From the NCBI RefSeq assembly GCF_019399895.1, contig NC_091884.1, positions 1,490,501-1,554,500 of the forward strand: a DNA stretch of 64,000 nt. Reading direction: 5' to 3'. The DNA is from Cardiocondyla obscurior. Lineage: Eukaryota > Arthropoda > Insecta > Hymenoptera > Formicidae. Made by a program: the position numbers and the translations under genes. Shown here piece after piece: positions 22,928-35,059 of this stretch (position 1 is its first letter; each line of letters opens with the position of its first letter). The notes beneath the pieces are model-generated. The model was not told the DNA's origin, did no database searches, and saw nothing but the letters and a program-made list of their open reading frames with translations.

Positions 22928-25000
22928 GCAATAGGGATTCGAGATTTACTCGTGTCGAATCGCTCGTCATCGAATCAACAACGGTCGAAGTGCAATAGTC
23001 ATCACGTCGTAGACTCTTGCACGATCGTTTAACGCGTTACGGTGATTGGGACCGAACGCCGTTGAATCCCGGTCAATCAGAACGTTCGGCGCACTCGGTC
23101 GAGGTAGTTTACAGCCGCCAGCGAATACGAACCCGGGGGAGGGGAAACGTTGGTTATCGGAAGCGTGGTCAAAGTCGGACAAGAGCGAGTGCTGGCTTTG
23201 TGCCAGGTTTGCCATAAGAGTGCCTGCACTTTTCCACCTCTCCTTGTATATGCTACAACAGTTTCTCGTTTTATTACTTTATTGGACACACCGTAGTCAG
23301 TTTTGTCTTTATCATGTCCGATACATCATACTTTTTCTCTCGCACTTATCCCTCCAAAAGTGCTTCGTAACATATCACTCGCTTTGAAAGCCTTTTTGTA
23401 CATTTTATTAATGCGCATTCCCGTATTTTATCGCTGTTATTTTACTTTCATTGCAAGTTATTTCAGAAGATTTTTCAGGCGTTCGATTATTCCAAAATCC
23501 GATTAGAAAAAGTCTTTGTTCGCTTCTTATTTTTTTCTTTTCTTTTTTTTTTTTTTAATAAAAAGTAGCACTTTTGGTAATTAACGCCTCTCTTTAACGT
23601 TGCTCTTGATATTTACTTTTATGCGCGGTGCTATCTCGCGCGGGTGATTTTACTACGACAATCGAGGGAGGTCGTGTGCAAGCGCCAGCACGTGTGTGTA
23701 TATGTAGATTTATAATCTACCTGGTATTCGCTGTAACTATGACACGATAAACGGTCAACACCGACAGTAATTCCTAGGGTGGAAGGCACTCCGGTATATT
23801 CCGCAAGCTGAAAGCGGCCTTTTTGCGGACGCAGCACCGGAATTATTAGCGCCGTGCGACACTCGTTCTTCTTGTTGATACTATACCGCGCCATGCCGAC
23901 TGTCCTCCACTTAGTACGCGTAATTTGTCGTGTTCATTATTTGCGTACGTCTAACAGGAAAACTTACGAGAATTACTGGAACTCGTGTTCGGCGAGCGAA
24001 AAATCTTTTCGCGAAAATATTAAAACGCGATAAGGAAATATTAAGCGCGGAATTTTAAAATTAATCGTAGTAAATAGCTTTGATAAAAAAAGATATTTAA
24101 AAAAATGTTCTTTGGTTACGTGTAATTTTTTTAATTACTTGTGCACTGTCGTTCTTTATTAAAATTAATTAGCATTATTTTACGAAGCTCAAATATACGA
24201 ATAAAAATTTTTTTTATAAAATAATAAATTTCACGGCATTATATTGCGCGATAAGATATATGCATGTATAAATATATACGTGTTGTGTATATGATATATT
24301 TTGTTGAACGACGATTTCTATTTAAATGGAAGTGGTCAGCAAATTTGAGTTTATTGGGATCACTATTTGCCGTAGTTGGAATGTAGCGAGGTATGCTCGT
24401 TAACGTTTTCCTACGACCCCAATATAGTTTAAAGATCAACAGTCAAGAGATACTAGTATCTGGGTACAAGATCGATTGATCTGTCAACTATCGAAGCATT
24501 TGAAATCACTTTAACAAAACCAATTACGAAAATCATGCCGCGTATATTCCTGAACGTACAACGTCGAGTAGTTAAAAGTAACTTTGCTTCGCAATAATAT
24601 TGTAATATTAAAAGATTGCAAATAAAAAATGAAATATAAAAATATAATTTTCTTCAAAACAGGATTTCTATAAAAAAAAAGAATAAAAAAAAGAAACGAT
24701 AAAAACGTTTGATATTAATATTGAATAAAAATTATCTAATTTCCAACGTCGTTATAGAATTTCTAAATATATTTCTACAATTAGCGATTAAAGGGTAATA
24801 ATAATTATGAATTCGTTCGAATTAGATTTAAATTTATTTTCGAGTTAATAATGTAAAGTAACGGGCGGGAAAAAATAATTCCGCGTCGAGTATCCTCGTT
24901 TTCTACATCGTCGGCCCATTCTCTTAACGCAGCGCTCATAAAATTCCGCAGTGACTCGATAATCGCTGCCTAGCGATATCGCCGTCCGCTTCGTGCTTTC
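22928..25000. other. Non-coding stretch, no gene seen
   Basis: GC-moderate to 23.2 kb, then increasingly AT-rich (24.0-24.85 kb). Small palindromes occur at 23704-23720 (GTAGATT/AATCTAC around TAT) and 24448-24461 (AGATACTAGTATCT). Open frames are short and overlapping. Confidence 0.5.
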
Positions 25001-26280
25001 TATTTGGCGTCTATTAAGACAATGGGGTCCCGTCGCCTCGAGATCGACGACGGCGAGAGTCACTCGGTTTCTAACAAAACCAATTTGCGGAAACCTCAGG
25101 CCACGTAGAGCCGACGACTATCTCGCAGGCACGCCGGACGTCGGCCGCGACGTACGGACGGCCGGTCGTTAAGTGCAAGGATCACGTACCTCTTTGATAA
25201 AGTTCCGGGTCGTTTCTTTCGTTACGAGCGCGCACGCCTAGCTCCTTATCCGAGGTAACTTTGCGCGTGTACTTATCGAGCGCGCCGGACACGGGGCATT
25301 TCTTACCAAGCTGGCTCGCGCTGATAAGGCGACACCGAATTTTTCTCACCGTCAGAGAGCGGTCTCCTTAATAAATTCCAGATGTACTTGACGTATATAT
25401 TCCGCGCTTCTAGTCGGCGCGGCCGAGTCGACGGCCGATATCGACGACGGAGGTGATATTGGAAACGGGGGCGGACAAAAAAAGACGAATTTTTCATATA
25501 TTTTTTTTTAGAATTTATTCCCGGTAAATAAAAAAATTATAAAATTTTTTAATACGCCGCGACAAAGTACAAGTTGGTTTTCTCAATTACGTGCCGTCGC
25601 TGAGTTACGCTTGGTTCGTTTCCGTCGAACGTCTTTGATCGCGCCGTCGTCTACGGGTGGCTGGAATAGGGAGGCGAGACAACGGCCGCCGCGTTAAAAA
25701 TTAACGCTTTTCAAGATTAACGGCGTCGGGGGTGGCTGCTAGGCGCGTCCGAAAATGCGGGCGAATGAGTTACGGACGGGAACGTTAAGTCTTGTAGATT
25801 TTCATTAAGTGCTAACGCCGCCGGGTACTCTGCAGCAGCCGCCCGAACGGCGGTGGCGGGCGTGTACGGGCGCGGGGAGCGTATAAGGGGCGGGGGAAAC
25901 GAAAAAAAATGAGAAGGTCGTATTTTCCGAGTTCAGCGCGTTCCGCCCTTTGGTATGTTAATTCATTGCTGCGCTTCCTGCCTTCCGTTTTCCCTATCTC
26001 GCACCTATGGCTCGCCCTTTCTCTCTGTCACCCGCGCCGCGTACCCTTCTCTTTCTCCCTTTTCGTCGCGCGCCGGTTATACCGTCGTTCCACCCCTGTG
26101 ATCAATAACAGGATATCCTCCACGATTTCATTAACGGTAAATTCGAAATGCAAGCTTAGCTCGAGACAAGGGTACGCGCCGCAGTCCGTTTGCCGCTTCC
26201 ATCTGCCCCTCGTACCTTTCGCGCGTAAAGCTCGCTTTTCTAACTCGACGTTTTGCGTAAGCGCGTAATTGTCGATTAAT
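25001..26280. other. GC/CpG-rich island
   Basis: GC-rich with dense CpG, e.g. 25.1-25.3 and 25.8-25.9 kb. A TATA-like GCGTATAAGGGG at about 25878-25889 lies about 20 bases before an ATG that opens 119 codons (25909-26268). That ORF is Arg/Ser/Pro-rich without a domain. The arrangement could be chance, and I do not call it a gene. Confidence 0.35.
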
Positions 26281-28560
26281 AAATTAAAATTAGACGTTTT
26301 ATTTTTAATTTTTTGTTCTCTGTAATAAACGGCAATTTTTTATAGATAGGTTTATATTATTTAAAAGAATATTTAGAATACTCTGAGAAACTGTACGGTT
26401 AATATAATCTGTGCTGCGAAGTTCCCCGAGACTAACCAGCGTTTCGAAGCTATTAATTTTGGGCTTTAAAAAGTTAGACTAGATTAGACTATCATATTAT
26501 GTTCACTATTTTTTCTTCTCTCTCGCCTTATTTCTCCCTCTCTTTCTCTCGCTTCCTTTTTTTTCTACAAAGGACTCGCAACTTAACGATAGCCGGCGCT
26601 CAATAATTCAAAGCAAAGATTGGTGCGAAGTTTTTAATGAATCGCGCGAGTTTCTTACTAGATCTCGGACGCAAAAGAACGTATCTTTTATCGTTCACTT
26701 TATACGCGAACAGCTGCTAACTTTTTCGCGCGTAATTCTATCTCGATTAAAATCTCAATCGACAAGATTTTTTTTTTTTTGTATAAAACATCTACTAGAA
26801 AATTTATAATATTTAGTTAATTAATATTTAATTCAGATACATGTTTAACGTATCGATTATTCTTTCTCTTTATGGATTAAATTTTATTATTTTTGAGTTG
26901 TTAAATTTTGGGATGTTATTCGTAACTTTCGACATTTATTTTCCTTCACGTGAAAGAAATATTTCCGCGAGGCTGTTAGCAGTATCTTAAGACTCGGTAG
27001 ACGCAATCCGTGCGTCCGCAATGGAAGGAAATAGCAGCGCATTGCATGCGGCCGCGGCAGGAATTATTTCGGCAACGCGAATTAAGACGAAACCTGTCCG
27101 CGGCTTCATATAAAGTTGCCCAAACACACCGGCCGGTTAATTGACGTAGTTCTAAGAGTATCCCGGAAATGTTGATTGCTTCAGCAAGTTTCTAACGTTC
27201 AGTCAGCACGTCAGTTTGTTTCGTGCCGCTGGCCGAAAGTTCGTAAGAGCGCAGGTGCAACGCCGGGGTACGTATAAAATAGTAGCTTCAAGAAAGTTTC
27301 ATAGAGGCGATCAGATTCGACGGGAATGCCTGGGCGCGTCTCGCCAAATTATTTTTAAAGGCATTTAATTAAACGGAGATTGGCAGCAACAGTTGTCACC
27401 GCGGCGTTCGAAAGAACAATCATGATTTCGCTCACGCTATGGTAATACGACACTTCTTTAATGTTCTTTCGGTATTACATATCCATTTATACACCGTTTT
27501 AGTCGAAAGAAGTTTGGTCTCTTTAAAAAAAAAAAAAAAAAAATAAAGCGCTTGCAGTTATTATTATTTTGTCTTGCCTTCCATTCGAAATTAATCCAGC
27601 AGATATTTCTATAAAAATCATAAAACTACGCGAGTAATATCTTTGTTTCCCCGCATATTTCGCGTGTTTTACAGTTTGCTCGGAAAAAAAAAAAAAGAAA
27701 TCTGCACGTGAAGCAGGGAAAAAATTTTCGCAGCCCCGAACACGGGAGAAACTTTTCTGTCATTACCGCGACGCTTAAACACAGACGCTCGGCCGTTCCC
27801 GTCAGCGTTGCATTAAAAGTCGAATATCGGAGTCCGGAGTTGGGAGGGAGACACTTTTTTTTTTTCTCTCTCTCTCTTTTATTTTATTTTTTCGTCGTTT
27901 TCGTTGCATATCTAGCGCGCGAAGGCCGTGCGCGGACTTTATAGGACCAGCGTGACGGGAACACCAAAACGCTCTTGAACTAGGAAACGTTCGAATAGCA
28001 AGCCGGGGTCCCCGCGCCGTAGCGCGATCCGAACGAAATTTGACGCTTAACGAAACTCTAGTCACAAAGGCCCGAGCTGCTAGCAAATAGCCTATCCACG
28101 GGTTATCCCCGGAATTCAACACTGAGACCCACGGCGCGTTAACGCCGGATGGATATTCCGCCCGAGTGTTGCCTTAGGCTACTCCAGGATGAAGCTATGC
28201 CCATAAAGCTGTAACATTCCACTTTATCCTGCTTTGTGCTCATAACGACCGGAGTGCTTGTTAGACATTTATAGTGAAATGTGTTATCGAAGGAGAGGGT
28301 CATTTCGACGCGGCGCAATTTGACGCAACATCGTACGATAGGCGGCGGAATTAATGTTTTCCGTTAGCTTTACAACGTTCCCGTACGTGCTGTAGAAACT
28401 TATTTTTGAAGGGTGCTTTGGAACCTCCGCGCTCCTCCAAAGCTCACGGAAAAGTCCAAGTTTTGTTTAAAACAATTCTTTCCCCAGTCGTTAATTATTT
28501 ATTATTGGAGTAATTTATATCAGATAAATTCTTATAATAGGCATATTAACGTACAAGTTA
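26281..28560. other. Non-coding stretch, no gene seen
   Basis: AT-rich to about 27.0 kb, mixed after that. It holds a CT-rich tract at 26515-26562, poly(A) of about 19 at 27524-27542 and a T/CT tract at 27857-27890. ORFs on both strands through the last tract are low-complexity. No transposon ends found. Confidence 0.5.
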
Positions 28561-29430
28561 TTTAACGATGGGAATCGTCGTTCCTTCAGGCTTTCCGTTA
28601 TATTCTTTTTTTTTTTTTGTCCCACCCTCCGTTCTTTCTCTCCGCGGCTTAGATCTATGTAATTCTCAACGCTTCATTTATCATCGCGGTGAAAAAGGTC
28701 GTTTCGGCGCGCGTTTTCCCCCTCGAGACATTCGTTACTCCAGGCCTGCACGCGGTATAACGACGCCGGGCACGGAGTGTAACCTTCGGAGTGGCTCCGA
28801 AAATCGGTGTACAGGAACGCGCGCGGCGTATCAGAGCGAATTAAATTTTGTCTCCCGTCTGGCGGGATCGTCTTCGTCCCCGCCTTAATGCCGGTGGTTA
28901 TCTCTCCGTAGATAACGAAAGCTGACGTTCTCTCGAGATAACGAAAATGTCCCCGAAGTACGGCGCCCGACGGCAGATATATATACCTGATGGTGGTACC
29001 GACCAGAGTCGCGAAATCCGCTCACCTATTCCGCAAGGGGAGCAGACTTGCGATTGCGCGAGGGTGCGCGATTACGCGACGTCGCGAGGACGACGGGGGG
29101 GGCTAAGGGCGCACGAAGGGGGAGGGGGAAAGGAGCAAGAAATCGCAAGAGGGTAGATTTCGCGTTGCACGTGCAAAGCACGCATACACGTACGTACGGT
29201 GGTTGAAGTCAACTGAATCTCGTTTTCGTTCTCCTCGATAACCGCGCGCCTTTGATAAGACGAGGGGGGCATCTCCGAGATCGTCCAATATTGAGCTGGG
29301 TCTGAAACGTGCCTCGCATCCCGTTGTTAGCAGCGGCTCCGGCTATCTCCTTATTAAAAGACGTGTTGTTTGTCAAAGTCAAATTTTCGCGCCGGACGCT
29401 TCCGCGGACGCGAGGCTTGAAAAACGCGAC
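28561..29430. other. GC-rich patch with G-rich segment
   Basis: CpG-rich. At 29095-29132 the + strand carries four G runs (seven, three, five, five) separated by 4, 8 and 1 bases, just outside the strict quadruplex rule. Open frames on both strands coexist and none shows a domain. Confidence 0.4.
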
Positions 29431-31500
29431 GAGCTTAGCTACCGTCGTTTTCTAATTTTTCGTTTAGGTATTTTAAAGTTCTGTTTTTCTTTTTTTTTTC
29501 TTTTTTACTTAAGGACCTCGCGGTTGCATGGAGCACAGCATCACGTAGGCCGAATAAGAAAAGCACGGCGCGACATGACTTGAGGATTAATGATGCCGAT
29601 ACAACGGTAGAGATTTGCATAATAAGTAAATGATAAATTGATATAATCTGGTGAAGGCAGAATCGCGAAGTCGATCCCGTGTCTTTTTTTCTTTTTCATT
29701 TTTCCTTTTTTTTTTTTTTTTAATAAAATAATATAAAATTTTTTCTGACACTGCAACGCCGCCGCTTTTTGCACTTGCTAGTTTCTAAAGATTTTGTGAG
29801 GCTCGGAGAGAATTATCGAGATTTAAATCGCCACGCGTGAATCAATTACTTATTCGACGGGCCGCGTAATTATTTCGCTCGAGAATCAAGTCGAATAAAG
29901 AACGCGGGCGACTTTATCTTTGCATTCAGTTTATATTCGCGGTAAATATGTTTTTTATGTCCGTCATAGCGCAATGTTAAAGCTTGTAACTGCACTGGAA
30001 ATGGTTCTCATAGCTGACGGTAAACTTTTTAACGATCGATGAGAGCGTTAACGAACTTACGTGATAAGCAGCATCGTAAACAGTGTTTTATAACTGACGG
30101 ACAGGAAAATAACGGCCCGGATCTAATCGGTATATTATACATAAAAATGGTGTCGTTGTCGGAAAACGATTATTTGCGGGTGCCGATTTAATGGCAGAAA
30201 TTGGGAGGTTTTTCCTTTTTTTTTTTTTTCCGTTTATTATTCCCCGCAGAAGAGGCATTATCGCGATTAACGTCGAAGCCCGCATGCGTTTTATATCGTA
30301 TCTCGCTACTAATGACTTCTCGATGGTGCGAAAGTTATAAACTCGGGCACCTATTCGGATTTATCGTCATGTTACAAGTCATAACTTCGCCACCGGCTGT
30401 GTCATTCGAGAAATCGGGGCGACCTACTTATCATTCGCGCGCTTGCGCTGCGGAATTGTACGTGCGTTCTCGGTCACGGTGCTCTCTGAATATTCATCGT
30501 TAACACATTTAACATAACGCGGGATATACGCGCGTCTCCCACGTTTTATGTCCGGGGTACAATTATATCGAGTGTCCATCATAATTTCAGATCGCAAGTG
30601 AAACGCGCTTAGCGCCCATCAATATTTGAAATGCAGCGGCGATAAACATATATAAATTTGCCTTCGTTCAGATTCGCGTTAATATAAAAGATACGAGCGA
30701 TAAATGTCTCCCGACTTTGCGACGCGATCAGCGAGTTTCTTGTCCCGCCGGGAAAAAAAAAAGATGATATTTTTCTACAACGAAAATTGTGAAAACTGAT
30801 TTTCATTTATTAGCGCATAATTTCGCACGTTTCTCTTTGATATATAAGGAAATATAATTAAATCTAAGAAAACGGAATTTCTTTTTCTTCACGCGAGAAA
30901 TATTTAAATGTAATTATTTCTGATCTCACAATTTTTACTTTCAATTGCTCTATCTTTAAATAGATTTAAAGATTAGGAAAGTACAAGAATAATTTTCTTA
31001 CCTTCCCTTTCAAAAAAAATCGCATTTAACGATTAAACGGCAGTTAACGTTGAGGATCAGATTCACTGCGTATTACGCAACGATAATTAACAAGAAATTT
31101 CGAACTCGCGGAGGAAATCTGTTTTCAAAGCGATGACACTCCGAGATATCGGATAATATTTGACGATGAATTAACTGTTACCAGGTTGCTGTGCTCTACA
31201 TACCGCGTTCTATAGCATCCGCGCGCATCGATTATCTCCGCTCCAATTACCCGTGGATAATAAGCGGTTCGTATCTCGTAAAGAGGCAGCGCGATCGTAT
31301 CGCGTTCTCTAACGCGATTCTAAAGCGTAAGTGAAGGGTGGCTCTTCGGAAGGATACGAGGGAGGGGAATCGGATCGTCTGACTAATCCGTGGTGAAATC
31401 ATAAGAAAGAGCGTAGTCCTGTATCCAGTGTATTTCCGTTTTACGTGTCCGGCATGTCACGACCGATTCGAAACGTCGAAGATTTTCCTTGTTACGCGAG
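29431..31500. other. Non-coding stretch, no gene seen
   Basis: Mostly AT-rich with T-rich tracts near 29485, 29706 and 30218. The region 30.8-31.1 kb is strongly AT-rich. No inverted-repeat element, RNA gene or exon-like block recognised. Confidence 0.5.
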
Positions 31501-31611
31501 CTAACTGAACCAGAAAGAAAGAGAATGAGAGAGAGAGAGAACGCGAGCGCTGGCTATAGAGTAACCTCGCTGTCAGAGGAGATACCTGCAGCCGACTGAC
31601 GTCGCAACTGT

Positions 31612-31905
31612 ATGACAAAGAGGCGGTGGAAGATCCCAGAGATAAGCACTCGAGACAACCGCAGGAGCCGCGATTTAATATTAACGTGGATAGCAGCGTT
31701 GATTACACTCCATTGTGCTTCTCTCGCGCCTTCGGTAATCTATATACGGCCGCGCGCACCACCGTGTGATGCATATACGGTCCGTATATCAAATGTGTCC
31801 GTAGCAACGGAAGCGGGGACCAGGACCATTCACGCCGACCGAGGGTGTGGGTGCCGTGCGTGGGTGTGCGAGAACGGTACGAGAGGGGACGCGCGGAGGA
31901 AGTAG
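31612..31905 (+). CDS. Weak candidate first exon with a hydrophobic segment
   Basis: Seen: an ATG opens 97 codons. A basic N-terminus is followed by LILTWIAALITLHCASLA, a stretch of signal-peptide or anchor type ending in small residues. A possible donor, TTCG/GTAATC, follows at about 31735, which would leave a first exon of about 41 codons. Against it: the start context is poor (T at -3), the rest of the ORF is Arg/Gly/Cys-rich low-quality sequence, and no family is recognised. Confidence 0.13.
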   Translation: MTKRRWKIPEISTRDNRRSRDLILTWIAALITLHCASLAPSVIYIRPRAPPCDAYTVRISNVSVATEAGTRTIHADRGCGCRAWVCENGTRGDARRK

Positions 31906-34900
31906 CGGGCAGATAACGGGGCGTTTCTGTATTTCGGAATTTCGGGCGGAACCTCCCGCCTTTGCCGAGCGGCTTCGAATGCGTATACCTTGCGTACTTC
32001 TTCCAGAGATACTCCGGTTTTCAATTATTTTCGATCTTATTTTATTCGTCGTCGTTGAATTGATTTTATTTTATTGCTCTTCGTATTACGCTGCCTAACG
32101 CGGAATAAAATTCTATTTAATTGTTTAACGAACGTGAATGCAATAGCCATTAATCGAACGTCCACCTTTCCGATCGACCGTTGTCGAATTGAAACATCAA
32201 GCCTCACTGTCGTGCCATTGTTGTCGTATGTACGTATCGAGCTCAGGTGCGTTCCGTCGAAAATTGGAAGGCTGAAGAGCGCCGGAGAATATGTCTGTGT
32301 CGGCGCGCAAGAATGGCGCGTGATTAGCATGTCTTTCGGGATTGATATATATCCCTGGAGAAGAACGTGACCGCGTTTGCAATCAACGTGTCGCTCCTCC
32401 GGGCTCAAAATCGTCATCGCCACCTGTCGATTGTGCAATTTGCGTGGTCGCGCGTCAACGCGGCACAGATCGACGACCATCGAATCAAGTCGAGCACGCG
32501 TGTCTCGATGAAAATTTAATTACTCTTTGGATTTAGCTAAATTCATATATTCGCCAATCCAGAAAACTTAATTGATTCAATCAAATATTTTGCCCGGAAA
32601 AATATCATCTCTAAAATCAATCTTTTTAAACAAGTTCTTTTTTTTTTAATTTATAATATTTGTAAATTTTAATCGTTTAAAAAGTGGACGTAGATTTAGA
32701 TATTTTTGGTTAACATTTTTCTTTTAATTTATTTAACATAATTATTTAACATTTCCGCTCGGGCGGCATGTATTTTTTTTTTTTCTCCTTTTTTTTACTT
32801 CGCAATAATTGATATTACGCTTACGCTAACAAAGTTATTTCTTTTAGATCAAAATGATTATGCGAAAGTGCGAGACGATTGCATTTTAACGAAGTTGTTG
32901 GAAGTAATCAGAAGGTTTCACGATAGTTTTATTTTTTTAATAAAATGTTGCAGCGGCAACGATACACGTTTGGCGGTAATTTATTTCTCTTTAGTGACGG
33001 CCTGTTTCTAGTTGCTTTTATCGTGTCATTGAGTAAAGTGGGACGCGGCAACTCGGAAAGCAATTGTATAACATTGTTGCGATTGAAATTGAAATTCCGT
33101 AATGTTCCCTCCCCTTGCAATGTTTTCCCCTTTTGCGCCTACGGTAATTTTGTTCCGTTTCGCGCCGTCGTTTAAAATGCAATTAAATATTACATATAAT
33201 CAGTCGAAAGCGAAAGGTCGTTTCTGCGCGCGGTTATATTTCCCATATCCCGCTGATGAGATAAAGGTCTACAGTTCCATTTATCTCAGAAACTGTGTCT
33301 GAATATAAATCTTGTTTGCCGAGTAAAGTGTGCGTTTTCAGCATGTACTCTTTGTTCAGTTCGCGGCAATGTAACGTGACTAGCCGCGTCAGCTCGTGCA
33401 TTACACGAGCGCTCTCTTGATAATTTAGTAGTACGTCCGGCTTTCGCCGTTGGCGTAAAATCCATTAATTTTCTTTCGGACGCGATGAATATACCGGCGC
33501 GACGTAAATTAAATCGTTATTTGGACTTCGCGCGGTAAAATTAAATGCGAATTTAAACAAAATCCCGTATCGCGTTCCCGGCTGCGAGGGCGCGCGCGTG
33601 CGTGCCCGCGAGTTTCACGTTCTACGCCAACGTAATTTAGCTTGACACTTGTATTCGGCCGGAGCGTGTCGGATTGCTCATGGAATTGCCGATAATTTCA
33701 TTTAAATCCCGCTGTTACGGATTGGCTCGTCGCCCGACATGATAATTGTGCCCGGTTTATTTTTCTCTGCGGACTTTAACGTTCTTTATTTCCAAGTTTT
33801 TATTACTTTCAACGATTCTCTCTTTCTCTCTCTTTCTTTTTTTTTTTTTATACTATATTAATTGATTACGAAACTAGGTTTGGCTACGAACTCGCGCTAA
33901 TTTAGCAAAGCTTTCATTGTTATTAGCTAATTAACAAGTTCACCAATTAGAGATTGCCGGAGGGCATACCGAACATTTTGCTACACATAGCGAGGTACTT
34001 CCATCAGCGGATTAATAAATGATTCAGTGACTCCGGAGCCGTTCCACGTAAAGTTACGTAAGGCGTCGGAGGACTTTTCGCAGGCTGTAAATGTTTAATT
34101 GAAATTCTGTCTCCCGATCCGTCCGTTCTCTCTTAAACAGGATGGCACTTAAAATATGGAGATATTTTACTATATCTTCCGTTCGTCGTGCTTGTCCGTT
34201 TGACGAGGGTTGCCCCCCGCAGCCGGGGCTCGTTCCAATTATCAGTCGCCATAATGACGGATTAAATTCGATACGAAACGACCCGCCGGATTTATAATTG
34301 CGAATTATATGCACCGAGATATTGCGTATAAGCCCAAACTTACTTCCACAATTATTTATTAACGTTTATATAATTTTTTTTTTTTTTTTTGCGTGTCTCG
34401 GCATTACAGTTAAAAAGAGAAAAATATTCTTGTTATTATATTTTAGTAATAATTTTTTTAAATGTAATAAATTTAATTATTATTTTTAATTACTCAATTT
34501 CGGGTATAAAAATTGCAGGGGCGATCGTATTCATTTTAGCCACCGCCGAGCATGTTGGCTTTCGTGTAAGTCTAATCGTAAAATCAACTCGTGCCTGCTA
34601 TCTATAACTTCTGGTAAATTAGGAAAATTTATAGTATGACAAAGGCTGTCTTAAGTTTTGATTAATAAAACTTCCTTGCGTTTCGCGACGATCCATCAAC
34701 CTGTCTACGGTTGGGGGACCAGCGGAAAGTAACCGTGATACAATCCAGCTGATTATTAACATTAATATTTCAACGTAATCGATCGGCCGGCTTAAGGATG
34801 GTTTTTATTAGCCTCGCGGAAGGACGCGCCGATCCTACAGTAATCTTTTGTTACGACGCTAATCTTGCCCCGGCGGAAGATACTCAGTTTCGAAAGTCGC

Positions 34901-35035
34901 CGAAGCTATTCAGCTTTCTCATTAAATTATGCCAGCGTGGGAAGTGCGCCCTTTCACGAGCTGTCACCGCGCCAGAATTAAACAGAAGATGCCCGAAGCG
35001 CGAGGATTTTCCCCCCCTATCGAAAAGCACCATCG
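31906..35035. other. Non-coding stretch, no gene seen
   Basis: Alternates between AT-rich (32.5-32.95, 34.3-34.5 kb) and GC-moderate sequence. A 147-codon minus ORF (32037-32480) coincides with several other open frames and has no domain. A CT-rich run occurs at 33816-33850. A small ATG-initiated ORF of 81 codons (34798-35043) has reasonable composition but no recognised family. Confidence 0.45.
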
Positions 35036-35059
35036 GCCCGTAAAATATATTTTACGGGC
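35036..35059. other. Perfect 24-base palindrome
   Basis: The 12-base half GCCCGTAAAATA is followed immediately by its exact reverse complement, then by an A run. It is a possible dimeric protein site or cruciform. Resemblance to a bacterial terminator is coincidental in this genome. Confidence 0.8.

Noticed and set aside
25878..26268. TATA-like GCGTATAAGGGG before a 119-codon ATG ORF
   Set aside because: The ATG is only about 20 bases from the TATA-like motif, too close to be the start of translation from that promoter, and the ORF has no domain.
28168..28214. Imperfect hairpin AGGATGAAG...CTTTATCCT, considered as a microRNA precursor
   Set aside because: Only the outer nine pairs match; the middle does not pair and no known mature microRNA sequence is recognised.
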